From positions 1 to 17,341 of the forward strand of contig JBOGDF010000080.1 of the NCBI GenBank assembly GCA_050701635.1: 17,341 nt of DNA, read 5' to 3'. The stretch is from WHSM01 sp050701635. GTDB taxonomy: Bacteria; Actinomycetota; Actinomycetes; Mycobacteriales; Micromonosporaceae. Below the pieces are notes generated by a model. The model did not search any database. It saw only the letters and a program-made list of their open reading frames with translations, and was not told where the DNA came from. This document shows positions 7,637 to 15,013 of this stretch, piece after piece (the stretch's first letter is position 1; every line of letters starts with the position of its first letter). A program made the translations under genes and the position numbers.

Positions 7637-7651
7637 GGGAATACTGGGGTG

Positions 7652-8548
7652 ATGGACGCGGAGCAGTCACTGGACCGGCGGGCCGAACTCAGCGAGTTCC
7701 TACGCAGCCGCCGCGCCCGGCTCAAGCCGGAAGACGTCGGCCTGCCGTACTTCGGCCGGCAGCGGCGGGTGCCGGGGCTGCGCCGCGAGGAGCTGGCGCA
7801 GGTCGCCGGCGTCTCCGTGGCGTACTACACCCGGCTGGAGCAGGGTAACGGGCGCAACGTCTCCGCGGAGGTGCTGAACGCGATCGCGCGCGCCCTGCGA
7901 CTCAGCGAAGCCGAGCAGGCGCACCTGACCCACCTCGCGAGACCGAAGACGCACAAGAAGAAGCCCTCGACCCGGCCACAGCAGGTGCGGCCCGCGCTGC
8001 GCCAGCTCCTCGACGCGCTGGAGGGCGTGCCGGCGTACGTCGTGGGGCGGCGTACGGACATCCTGGCCTGGAACCGGATGGCCGCGGCGGTGCTCGGCGA
8101 TTGGGCGGAACTGCCACCCGCGGAACGGAACTGGGCGCGGCTGGTGTTCCTGTCCCCGGCGTACCGGGAACTGTTCGTCGAATGGGAGAGCAAGGCCGCC
8201 GACGTGGTCAGCTACCTGCGGATGGACGCCGGCTGCCACCCCGACGACCCGAAGCTGGCGGCGTTGGTCGGGGAGCTGTCGGTCAAGAGTGAGGAGTTCC
8301 GGCGGCTCTGGGCGACCCACGACGTGAAGGACAAAGGTCACGGCGTCAAGCGGCTACGGCACCCGCTGGTCGGCGAGCTGACCCTGGCGTACGAGACCTT
8401 CACGCTGCCCGGCGACGCGGACCAGGCGCTGACCGCGTACCACGCGGAGCCCGGTTCGCCGTCCGCGGAGGCGCTGCGCCTGCTGGCCAGCTGGGGTACG
8501 GACGCGACCCGCGCCGGGGCCTCGGCCCCACAACCCGACCAGGCGTAG
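7652..8548 (+). CDS. XRE-family regulator with MmyB-like ligand-binding domain
   Basis: The protein has 298 residues from ATG 7652. A GTG directly before it is an alternative, and the ribosome site is weak, so a leaderless transcript is possible. An N-terminal Cro/C1-type helix-turn-helix is at about 40-90 (REELAQVAGVSVAYYTRLEQG). A linker follows, then a domain (about 108-278) with features of the MmyB ligand-binding fold, such as PAYVVGRRTDILAWNRMA and a C-terminal LTLAYETF stretch. MmyB-like regulators are abundant in actinomycetes and often sit beside, and divergent from, an oxidoreductase gene, as here. The ligand is unknown; fatty-acid-like ligands have been proposed for the family. The gene is convergent with the next one. 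Confidence 0.92.
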   Translation: MDAEQSLDRRAELSEFLRSRRARLKPEDVGLPYFGRQRRVPGLRREELAQVAGVSVAYYTRLEQGNGRNVSAEVLNAIARALRLSEAEQAHLTHLARPKTHKKKPSTRPQQVRPALRQLLDALEGVPAYVVGRRTDILAWNRMAAAVLGDWAELPPAERNWARLVFLSPAYRELFVEWESKAADVVSYLRMDAGCHPDDPKLAALVGELSVKSEEFRRLWATHDVKDKGHGVKRLRHPLVGELTLAYETFTLPGDADQALTAYHAEPGSPSAEALRLLASWGTDATRAGASAPQPDQA

Positions 8549-8568
8549 CAACGTCTGGAGAGCGGTGA

Positions 8569-8592
8569 CTCAGAGCTGGTCGGAGCCCTGAG
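8569..8592. terminator. Probable bidirectional terminator hairpin
   Basis: Arms CTCAGAGCT (8569-8577) and AGCCCTGAG (8584-8592) pair with one mismatch around a 6-base loop. The hairpin lies in the 48-base gap between the convergent MmyB-like and BTAD genes. Confidence 0.45.
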
Positions 8593-8596
8593 CCGG

Positions 8597-10411
8597 TCAG
8601 CCGGTGCCCGCCTTGGTGAGCGCGGGGTTGTCGACCTCGGCCGCCAGCACCCGCGCCGCGCCGGCCGCCACCTGGTCGCCGAGCTTGCCCCGGTGGGCGT
8701 ACGCCCGGGCGACCAGCTCCCGCATCCCGGTACGGGTGGCCAGCGCCTCCAGGTCGTCGATCCAGTGCGCGGCCTCGCCGCGTTGGTGGTCGAGGGCCAG
8801 TGTGCAGAGGGTGTCGAGGCAGTAGCCCTCCACCCACAACCAGGCGTCGGGCAGCCGTACGCAGCGGTAGCGCGCCTCGGTGACCCACTCCAGAGCCCGC
8901 GCCGGGTCGCCCTGGTGCGCGGCGACCATGCCCAGCCCGCGTGCCGCGAAGCCCTCCCAGCACGGGTCCTCCAGCTGGAGCGCGAGCGCGTGCGCGTGCT
9001 CGTACGCGGCGGTCGCCTCCTCGATCCTGCCGTCGAGGAGATCGACGTCGGCGAGCAGCGCCTCGGGCAGCGGTACGAACGCCGTCCAGCGCAGCGCGCG
9101 TGCCCACTCCAGCGCCTTCGTCAGGTGGACGCGCGCCGCGGGGAGGTCGTCGCGCAGCAGGTGGGCGCGTCCGGAGAACGTCCACGACCACGCCCCGACA
9201 GGGGACGGTTTGTCCGTGCCGGCCAGCCCTTTTGCCTCCTCGAAGGCGGCCAGAGCTTCGTCGTACCGGCCGACGTCGGTCGAGGCGATGCCGCCGATGG
9301 CGTACGCCCAGGCCCGCTCCTCGGGTGCGTCGGCGGCCAGCTCCAAGGCGTCCTTCAGGCGGCGCTGGGCACGGTCGTACTGGCCCCGGAGCGTCTCGAT
9401 GAAGCCCAGCTCGCGGTGCGCCTGTACGGCCGACTCCGGCTCACCGATCCGCTCGGCGACCTCGATCGCCTCCAGCAGTACGCCGGCGCCCTCGCCGTCG
9501 CGGCCCCGTACGCCGTGCACCAGCGCGGATCCCAGCGCCAGCAGGCCGCGTACCTGGAGCGGCCCGTCGCCCGCCTCGTGGGCCTCCGCCACCGCCTGCC
9601 GCAGCAGGTCGATCGCGGCGTCGACAGCGCCGGCGTCCATCGCGCTGAGCCCCGCTTCCAGCCGCGCGGTGGTGGCGGCTCTGGTCGCCGGCCGGTCGGG
9701 AAACGCCCGGTGCTGCGGCTCCGGGTCGGCCGCGTGGAGCACCGCGATGCCGGGGTCGGTCCCGAGTTCCCGCCGGAACAGAGCGACGCACCCGTCGCGC
9801 TGGGTCTTCGCCGCGGCCCGGTCACCGCTCGCGGCGTACGCCCGGATCAGAAGCTCCTGGGCGTTCTCGTCGAGCGGGTTCGCGGCGACGATCCGGCTGG
9901 CGTACGCCACCGCGCGGGCGCCGTCACCCGCCGAAAGCTTCGACCGCGCCGCCTCCAGCAGTACGCCGTCCGCGGCTCCGGACAGCCGCCGGCGGGTCGC
10001 CAGCAGCCACGCCTCGAAACCGGGACAGCCGGGGAAGGTCATGCCCTCCAGCAATTCCCGCCCCAGACCCGGGATGCCGATCGCCTGCATCCAGGTGCCC
10101 GCCGTCAGCGCCTGTACGTCGACGAACGTGCCGGGCGGCAGCCGCAGCAGGACCGGCTCGCCCGTGATGGTCGCGTCCGGGCCGAGCAGCCGGCGCAGCT
10201 GCGTCAGGTTCCAGCTCAGCGCGTTGAGCGGGTCGTCGGCGTCGGAGAACAGCAGCTCGGCGAGCCACTCCCGGCTCGGCGCCGACTCCGAGGTCAGCAG
10301 GTACGCCAGCAGCGCCCACACCTTCCGGCCGCGAGGTGGAGGCTGCGACTCACCGGCCCTTACCACCTGCGGTTTCGGCCCCAGCAGGTGTACGGCCAGC
10401 GGCTCCGCCAT
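8597..10411 (-). CDS. AfsR/SARP-like regulator: winged helix, BTAD and TPR region
   Basis: The protein has 604 residues from ATG 10411. No good ribosome site is visible, so the start is probable rather than certain. An OmpR-type winged helix occupies about 1-100 (SWNLTQLRRLLG), followed by a bacterial transcriptional activation (BTAD) domain at about 101-240 ending in LFRRELGTDPG. The rest (about 245-590) is helical with repeated Ala-rich pairs such as GRYDEALAAFEEAK, typical of tetratricopeptide repeats. There is no NB-ARC ATPase module, unlike full AfsR. It is divergent from the OsmC-like/methyltransferase operon with a 92-base gap holding direct repeats, so that operon is its likely target. 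The signal it senses is unknown. Confidence 0.88.
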   Translation of the reverse strand: MAEPLAVHLLGPKPQVVRAGESQPPPRGRKVWALLAYLLTSESAPSREWLAELLFSDADDPLNALSWNLTQLRRLLGPDATITGEPVLLRLPPGTFVDVQALTAGTWMQAIGIPGLGRELLEGMTFPGCPGFEAWLLATRRRLSGAADGVLLEAARSKLSAGDGARAVAYASRIVAANPLDENAQELLIRAYAASGDRAAAKTQRDGCVALFRRELGTDPGIAVLHAADPEPQHRAFPDRPATRAATTARLEAGLSAMDAGAVDAAIDLLRQAVAEAHEAGDGPLQVRGLLALGSALVHGVRGRDGEGAGVLLEAIEVAERIGEPESAVQAHRELGFIETLRGQYDRAQRRLKDALELAADAPEERAWAYAIGGIASTDVGRYDEALAAFEEAKGLAGTDKPSPVGAWSWTFSGRAHLLRDDLPAARVHLTKALEWARALRWTAFVPLPEALLADVDLLDGRIEEATAAYEHAHALALQLEDPCWEGFAARGLGMVAAHQGDPARALEWVTEARYRCVRLPDAWLWVEGYCLDTLCTLALDHQRGEAAHWIDDLEALATRTGMRELVARAYAHRGKLGDQVAAGAARVLAAEVDNPALTKAGTG

Positions 10412-10435
10412 GCGCCGATTCTGTCATCTGTACGA

Positions 10436-10455
10436 CGTCACAGGCGGCGTCACAG
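10436..10455. promoter_or_regulatory. Direct repeat CGTCACAG, candidate BTAD-regulator operator
   Basis: CGTCACAG occurs at 10436-10443 and 10448-10455, a 12-base period, in the short gap between the BTAD regulator and the OsmC-like gene. SARP-type regulators bind short direct repeats spaced by about one helical turn, so this is a reasonable operator candidate. Binding is inferred. Confidence 0.45.
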
Positions 10456-10503
10456 ACCTTCGGCACATGCTCGGGGCAACCAACGGGGACGACCGGAGGA
10501 GAA

Positions 10504-11046
10504 ATGTCCGAGAGCACCGCAAGCAGCCGGATCGGCCGGTCCATCGAGCTGGCCCGCAGCTACCTCACCGCACATCCGGGCGAAGCCCGCCACACCGACT
10601 CGGCCGCGTCGGCGATGGTCGAGGACGGGCTCCGCTGCCGGGTCGAGGGCCCCGACGGCGCCGTCCTCTACACCGACGTGCCGGCCGGCATCGGCGGCGC
10701 GTCCACGGCGCCGACCCCCGGCTGGTACGCCCGTGCCGCGCATTCCAGCTGCGAGGCGACGTTGATCAACATGCGCGCCGCGGAGCTGGGGATACCGCTG
10801 CGGCGGGTCGAGGTCGTGGAGGACGGCGAGTCGGACGACCGGGGGATTCTCGCGCTGGACGACCAGATGCCCGCCGGTCCGCTGCGGTCGCGTACCAGGG
10901 TCCGGGTCACGGCTCCTGGGATCGATCCGCAGCTGCTGCGTGACCTTGTCGAATGGGCCGACCGCCATTCACCCGTCTCGGACGCGGTCCGCCGCGCCGT
11001 ACCCATGACCATCGAAGTCGAAACTGTCGAAATGGAGCTGTCATGA
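10504..11046 (+). CDS. OsmC-like protein lacking the second catalytic cysteine
   Basis: The protein has 180 residues from ATG 10504, with GGAGG four bases upstream. The middle and C-terminal parts fit the OsmC/Ohr fold. Cys83 in AHSSCEATL matches the peroxidatic cysteine helix, and VTAPGIDPQLLRDLVEWADRH matches the helix before the second cysteine. The second site, usually CPVS, reads SPVS here (Ser156), so the normal disulfide mechanism is not available. It may therefore have another role than peroxide reduction, or depend on another thiol. It overlaps the following methyltransferase start by four bases (ATGA), so the two are translationally coupled. Confidence 0.82.
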   Translation: MSESTASSRIGRSIELARSYLTAHPGEARHTDSAASAMVEDGLRCRVEGPDGAVLYTDVPAGIGGASTAPTPGWYARAAHSSCEATLINMRAAELGIPLRRVEVVEDGESDDRGILALDDQMPAGPLRSRTRVRVTAPGIDPQLLRDLVEWADRHSPVSDAVRRAVPMTIEVETVEMELS

Positions 11047-11882
11047 CCAACATCACCGATCCGGTCGAGGCCGACCGGGCACTCAAAGCCAAGCACCGCG
11101 CCATGTGGGCGCTCGGCGACTACTCCGCCGTGGCCACCGAACTGATCTCGCCGCTGGGCCCGGTCCTGGTGGAGGCGGCGGGCGTACGCCCCGGCGACCG
11201 GGTACTGGACGTCGCCGCGGGGACCGGCAACGTCGCGATCCCCGCCGCGCTCGCCGGTGCCAGCGTCGTGGCCAGCGACCTGACTCCGGAGCTGCTCGAG
11301 ACCGGCCAGCAGCTCGCCGAGAAGGCGGGTGCCGTACTCGAGTGGCGGCAGGGCGACGCCGAGGCACTGCCGTTCTCCGACGGCGAGTTCGACACGGTGC
11401 TCTCCTGCGTCGGCGTGATGTTCGCGCCGCACCACCAGGCGAGCGCCGACGAGCTGGTCCGGGTCTGCCGCCCCGGCGGCACCATCGGCCTGATCAACTG
11501 GACGCCGGAAGGCTTCATCGGCCAGCTGTTCGCGACCATGAAGCCGTACGCCCCTCCGCCCCCGCCGGGTGCGCAGCCGCCGCCGCTGTGGGGCAAGGAG
11601 GAGCACGTACGCGGGCTGCTCGGCGACCGGGTGACCGACGTCGTCGTACGCCGGCAGACCGTCGAGATCAACGCCTTCGACCGCCCGGAGGACTTCCGCG
11701 AGTTCTTCAAGGCGTACTACGGGCCGACGATCGCGGTGTACAAGTACATCGCCGACGACGCCGAGAAGGTGGCCGCGCTGGACCGCGAGCTCGCCGACCT
11801 CGCCCGCCGCAGCGACCGCGGCACCGGTACGACGACCCTGGACTGGGAGTACCTGCTGCTCACCGCCCGTCGGACGAGCTAA
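11043..11882 (+). CDS. Class I SAM-dependent methyltransferase (UbiE/Methyltransf_11 type)
   Basis: The protein has 279 residues from ATG 11043, which overlaps the stop of the OsmC-like gene; GGAG lies just upstream. SAM motif I is VLDVAAGTGNVA (about 54-65). An acidic residue ends the second strand (ASDLTPE, about 78-82), and GDAEALPFSDGEFDTV follows as motif II/III. The C-terminal part (about 180-279) is variable and has a proline-rich run PYAPPPPPG. The substrate is unknown; members methylate small molecules, quinones or natural products. It forms a two-gene operon with the OsmC-like gene, probably controlled by the divergent BTAD regulator. Confidence 0.93.
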   Translation: MTNITDPVEADRALKAKHRAMWALGDYSAVATELISPLGPVLVEAAGVRPGDRVLDVAAGTGNVAIPAALAGASVVASDLTPELLETGQQLAEKAGAVLEWRQGDAEALPFSDGEFDTVLSCVGVMFAPHHQASADELVRVCRPGGTIGLINWTPEGFIGQLFATMKPYAPPPPPGAQPPPLWGKEEHVRGLLGDRVTDVVVRRQTVEINAFDRPEDFREFFKAYYGPTIAVYKYIADDAEKVAALDRELADLARRSDRGTGTTTLDWEYLLLTARRTS

Positions 11883-12133
11883 CCCGTAGTGCGAGCTACC
11901 AGAGGGGCCGGCGTCCTAGCCGCCGGCTTGGGGCCGGCGTCACCGCGACGCCGGCCCCACAGCGCCTTGTTCCAGCCCATCTCGACCAGCCCGCCCAGCA
12001 GCGCGAGCCGCAGGGTGGGCTCGTCGTGGTACGGGCCGCAGGCGTCGCGTACCAGCAGCGCCCAGTCCAGCCCGCGCTGGCCGGCGGCGACGGCCGGGAG
12101 CGCGGCGGATGTGCGTAGCGGGTCGTCCGGCAC
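11879..12133 (-). pseudogene. C-terminal remnant of a phosphotransferase (APH-like) gene
   Basis: An 84-residue frame from GTG 12133 contains TLRLALLGGLVEMGWNKAL, which resembles the C-terminal helix of actinobacterial aminoglycoside-phosphotransferase-like kinases (pattern LxLCLLGALVQFGWEKAL, from memory). The kinase core is absent, and a TGA closes the frame a few codons upstream. The tail also runs through the GC hairpin and overlaps the stop of the convergent methyltransferase. It is best read as the broken end of a larger gene, with the missing part deleted at or before about 12140. No product is expected to be functional. Confidence 0.45.
11904..11958. terminator. Strong GC hairpin with repeated arm
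   Basis: GGGGCCGGCGTC occurs at 11904-11915 and 11930-11941, and its exact reverse complement is at 11947-11958. The second and third copies form a perfect 12-bp stem with a 5-base loop, and the first copy offers a competing stem. It probably ends the OsmC-like/methyltransferase operon. Confidence 0.65.
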
Positions 12134-12238
12134 GCCGTGTGCTCAGAGGCAGCGGGCCTCCCCCACCAGCTCGGCATCACCGACCTCGCCCCGGAGGTGT
12201 CCGTGTTGACGCGGCCGTCGTTGGGTGCGGGTCAGCGA

Positions 12239-13476
12239 CTAGGAGCTGGTGATCGTGGCGGCGGCGGAGTTGTCGGTCTCGTCTCCCTCCTTCACCACGA
12301 CGGCGACCGCGGACCCGCTCGACGTTCCGGGGGTGGCCGGTGTCCTCGCGGACAGTGTGATCGTGACCGAGTCTCCCGCTGCGATGTTGACGGTTGCGCT
12401 GTTGGTGCAGTCGCCGGTGGGCGCGTCGAAGGCGACGCCGCTCAGGCCGGCAGGGACCGCGAAGCGGACCAGAGGCGCGCCGGCCGGCACCCGTGCGGCG
12501 CCCGGGCCGTCGTTGCGTACGGTGGCGGTCCACCGTACGTCGTCGCCCGGCGCGACCGCTCCCGGCTCGGGAACCAGCGTCAGGGTCAGGTTGGGCGTCT
12601 GCACCAGCGCCGCCGCCTCGCCGGTGTTGTCCTGCTCGCTGAGCTCGGTCACCGTACCGGCAGGGTCGACCCTCGCCGAGACCGTGACGGCACCCGGCGC
12701 ATCGGGTAGCACCGCGTCGACGGTGAACGTACGGGTGCCGTCGACGCCGATGGTGTCCGGGTCGGAGGTACGGCACCGGGTGACCCCCGCGACAGCTGCC
12801 GCGCAGGCGTAGCCGGCCGGCGAGGTGATCACCACGTCGGACAGTACGTCCGGCACGGTCAGCGACAACAGCTCGTCCCCTGGGCCGAGCGTGACCGCGC
12901 CGATCCCGGTATTGCGTACGGTGACCGTCCACCGTACGGCGTCGTGGGCGTTCGCCGAGGCGGGCTGTGCGACCACACCGACGACCAGGTTCGGCAGCTC
13001 CGCCTCGGCGGTGGCGTTCTTCACCGACACCGCGTCACAGCCGTAGATCCGCGTGCCGTCGGCGGTGCGTCCTTCCAGGCAGCCGCGGGTGTCGTCGGAG
13101 TCGAAGCCGGTCTGGCCAAGGTCGTAGTGCAGCAGCAGATCCAGGTCGCCGTCGCGGTCGACGTCGTCGATGTGACCACGGCCGTGTGACTCCGTGCAGT
13201 CGCGTTGCGTCGCGTTGTTCGGGTCCCCGAAACAGACGCTCGCCGCGTCGACCGTACGCGCGTCGAACCCCGGCCGGGACAGGATCGCCACCGCGACCGG
13301 CGGACCCTCGCGCGTACTCATGTCCGTGCCCTGCATGTTCAGCTCTGCGGGTGCGGCCTCCCCCGGCCTGATGTCCACCACGACCCGATCCGCGGCATGA
13401 GACGGCGTGATCCAGATCCCAGCAGGGCCAGGATCCCCACCACGACCACCACTACGCGTAGCCTCTTGCCCGACAT
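12239..13476 (-). CDS. Secreted CARDB/DUF11-type protein, frameshifted in its signal peptide
   Basis: A signal peptide starts at ATG 13476 after a GAGGGGG ribosome site: MSGKRLR, then VVVVVVGILALLG. In that frame the reading stops near 13339. The mature protein is encoded one frame away, where GIWITPSHAADRVVVDIRPG supplies a signal-peptidase site (SHA-AD) and a continuous frame to 12239. The two frames meet at about 13418-13425, so one base seems to be missing. The mature part has an N-terminal domain with GHIDDVDRDGDLDLLLHYD (aspartate-rich, Ca-binding style) and two beta-sandwich repeats of CARDB/DUF11 type (starting near LPNLVVGVV and TPNLTLTLV). Such proteins are extracellular or surface-associated, with no enzyme activity visible. 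Either the gene is a recent pseudogene or the base is a sequence error. Confidence 0.7.
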
Positions 13477-13545
13477 AGCTGCCCCCTCACGGACTGCGGC
13501 AGCACATGCCGTTACGGCGACCCCATCCCCCGCTCGCCCCCAACC

Positions 13546-13602
13546 GGTCGCCAGCATGACGAGTCACACCGCTCAAACCCGCACTCTGACACAGTGGCGA
13601 CC
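13546..13602. repeat. Inverted repeat GGTCGCCA / TGGCGACC
   Basis: Eight-base arms at 13546-13553 and 13595-13602 lie in the gap (13477-13739) upstream of the CARDB-type gene. The 41-base spacing is long for a terminator, and a regulatory role is possible but weakly supported. I see no gene in this gap. Confidence 0.25.
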
Positions 13603-13654
13603 CGTCACCTGTCAGCTAACCGACTGCGCCCAGGCTGCACCCCAGCTCGGTTCG

Positions 13655-13690
13655 GCAGACCACGGCCGGTAGTGGCAGAGCTTGGTCTGC
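13655..13690. terminator. Possible terminator after the SnoaL-like gene
   Basis: GCAGACC (13655-13661) and GGTCTGC (13684-13690) could pair around a 22-base loop, about 50 bases past the stop of the SnoaL-like gene. The large loop makes this a weak candidate. Confidence 0.2.
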
Positions 13691-13739
13691 AGCCCAAGAC
13701 AGCCGCATGAAGTGGGCCGGGAAGCCCCCCGACGCCGGC

Positions 13740-14063
13740 TCAGTTGTGGTGTTCTGCCCTGAGAGTTGACGCTCTGGCTTTGGCGGCGGCTCGGATCTCC
13801 GTGAGCGGGAGGCCGGCCTGCTCGCACAGCGTTGCGAGGTCGAAGTAGATGCTCTCGCCGGCAATCATCCCGTCCTTGCATGGCGCGACGTTGACGAATC
13901 GGACGGCGAAGGTCCCGCCGGATGGAGGGATTCCCAGCCAGTTTCCGCCACTGGTCCCGCGGAGGGTGCCCCAGGTGAGCACGGCATTCTCGCCGAAGGC
14001 GTGTCCCTCGTCGTCGGGTGACAGATCCGGAAACGCGGTGAAGTACGCCTCGTACGCTCGCAC
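13740..14063 (-). CDS. SnoaL-like (NTF2-fold) protein, probably N-terminally truncated
   Basis: The frame encodes 107 residues from GTG 14063, the only start codon available, without a ribosome site. AYFTAFPDL, LRGTSGGNWLGIPPSGG and DGMIAGESIYFDLATL match the middle and end of SnoaL-like ester cyclase/NTF2-fold proteins, which are usually 130-150 residues. Related-looking sequence (TFVEDCFLDTVALGLRSVGRPAV) continues upstream in the same frame to near the stop of the XRE gene, but with no start. The first helix and strands seem to be missing through a deletion. It may be a pseudogene or a short, coupled product. Family members act on polyketides or unknown small molecules. Confidence 0.5.
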   Translation of the reverse strand: MRAYEAYFTAFPDLSPDDEGHAFGENAVLTWGTLRGTSGGNWLGIPPSGGTFAVRFVNVAPCKDGMIAGESIYFDLATLCEQAGLPLTEIRAAAKARASTLRAEHHN

Positions 14064-14162
14064 TGCCGGCCGACCGACGCTGCGGAGGCCGAGGGCGACG
14101 GTGTCGAGGAAGCAGTCCTCGACGAAGGTCGGGGGACCCTTCGAAGTCGCTGCTAGCTGACG

Positions 14163-14384
14163 TCACCGGTCCGCGACCTGTTTGGGCTCCCAGCGCAGCA
14201 AGTCTCCCGGCTGGCACTCGAGCGCCTCGCAGAGCGCGGCGAGGGTCGCGAAGCGCACCGCCTTGGCGCGGCCGTTCTTGAGCACCGCCAGGTTGGCGGG
14301 GGTGATCCCGACGCGGTCCGCGAGCTCGCCCACGGACATCTTCCGCTTGGCCAGCATCACGTCGATGTCGACGACGATCGGCAT
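14163..14384 (-). CDS. Small XRE-family (Cro/C1-type) transcriptional regulator
   Basis: The protein has 73 residues from ATG 14384. It is almost only a helix-turn-helix domain: MSVGELADRVGITPANLAVLKNG (about 16-38) followed by FATLAALCEALECQPGDLL. This is the YozG-like form found next to DUF2975 membrane proteins. Its start overlaps the stop of the DUF2975 gene by one base (TGATG), with AGGTG upstream, so it is translationally coupled. It probably binds the palindrome at 14935-14951 in the promoter of its own operon. Confidence 0.9.
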   Translation of the reverse strand: MPIVVDIDVMLAKRKMSVGELADRVGITPANLAVLKNGRAKAVRFATLAALCEALECQPGDLLRWEPKQVADR

Positions 14385-14902
14385 CAGATCACCTCGTCCA
14401 GCTCGGCCTGCAGCTGCGCCGCCTCGACCTCACGCGCCACAGCCTGAGCGAGCAGCATCCGCAGCACGACCACAACGAGCGCGACTCCCAGGGCTGCCAC
14501 GCCAAGCCCGCAGATCAGGAGGACCATGCCGGGAGCCACGTAGTCGTCCCCGGCGCTGACCCAGTTCATGGACGCCAGGAGGACCGCGAGCGCGAATATC
14601 AGGGCGGCGGCCGCCACGATCGCGCCGATCACGATGTCCACGTACCGGAAGGCGCCGTGGGAGAACACAGTGCCGCGTCGCACCATCGTCACCAGCCGCC
14701 ATACGCAGACCAGGACGATCTGGACCGTCACGACGCCCAGCAGGATGATCAGGAGCAACGGGGTACGCAGGTACGCGATCTCCGCGTCCAGCTCCTGCAT
14801 GTCGATGGCCAGCAGCGGCACCATCACCGCCTGTACGAACACCGAGCCGGCCAGCAGCACCACGAGCACGGCGCGCAGCGCAAGCACTGTCAGCTTTCCC
14901 AC
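14384..14902 (-). CDS. DUF2975 integral membrane protein
   Basis: The protein has 172 residues from GTG 14902, preceded by AAGGAGG five bases upstream. Four hydrophobic segments are visible at about 5-32, 47-71, 87-111 and 122-151, with a basic loop RRGTVFSHGAFRYVD between the second and third. The C-terminus is a charged cytoplasmic helix (REVEAAQLQAELDEVI). This layout matches DUF2975 proteins, whose function is unknown and which are almost always paired with a small XRE regulator, as here. A role in membrane sensing or in modulating the regulator is a common guess, not established. Confidence 0.88.
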   Translation of the reverse strand: MGKLTVLALRAVLVVLLAGSVFVQAVMVPLLAIDMQELDAEIAYLRTPLLLIILLGVVTVQIVLVCVWRLVTMVRRGTVFSHGAFRYVDIVIGAIVAAAALIFALAVLLASMNWVSAGDDYVAPGMVLLICGLGVAALGVALVVVVLRMLLAQAVAREVEAAQLQAELDEVI

Positions 14903-14931
14903 CGCCCCTCCTTCGATCGAGTTACGATGGA

Positions 14932-14960
14932 AACCTATCGATATTCGATAGATATGACAA
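14932..14960 (-). promoter_or_regulatory. Promoter of the DUF2975/XRE operon
   Basis: On the minus strand TTGTCA (14955-14960) and TAGGTT (14932-14937) are 17 bases apart, a reasonable -35/-10 pair about 30 bases upstream of the GTG start at 14902. The spacer is filled by a perfect palindrome. Confidence 0.5.
14935..14951. promoter_or_regulatory. Perfect palindromic operator CTATCGA-TAT-TCGATAG
   Basis: Two 7-base arms around TAT form a perfect inverted repeat in an otherwise GC-rich region. It covers the spacer and part of the -10 box of the operon promoter, a position where binding would block RNA polymerase. The small XRE protein of the operon is the likely binder. Confidence 0.65.
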
Positions 14961-15013
14961 GAGGTCGGGCCGCCTCGGCTCCGGGAAGCGATAGTGAGCC
15001 CGTACCCACCCCG

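Noticed and set aside
8693..10943. Long plus-strand open frames opposite the BTAD regulator
   Set aside because: They are low-complexity antisense shadows. Only the part from 10504 is coding, in the frame with a good ribosome site.
12137..12709. A 190-residue plus-strand frame over the CARDB-type gene
   Set aside because: It has no recognisable domain and is opposite a well-supported secreted protein. Only its first codons lie in free sequence, and they match nothing I know.
13477..13739. A gene in the gap between the CARDB-type and SnoaL-like genes
   Set aside because: The frames here lack start signals and coding character; only weak inverted repeats are seen.
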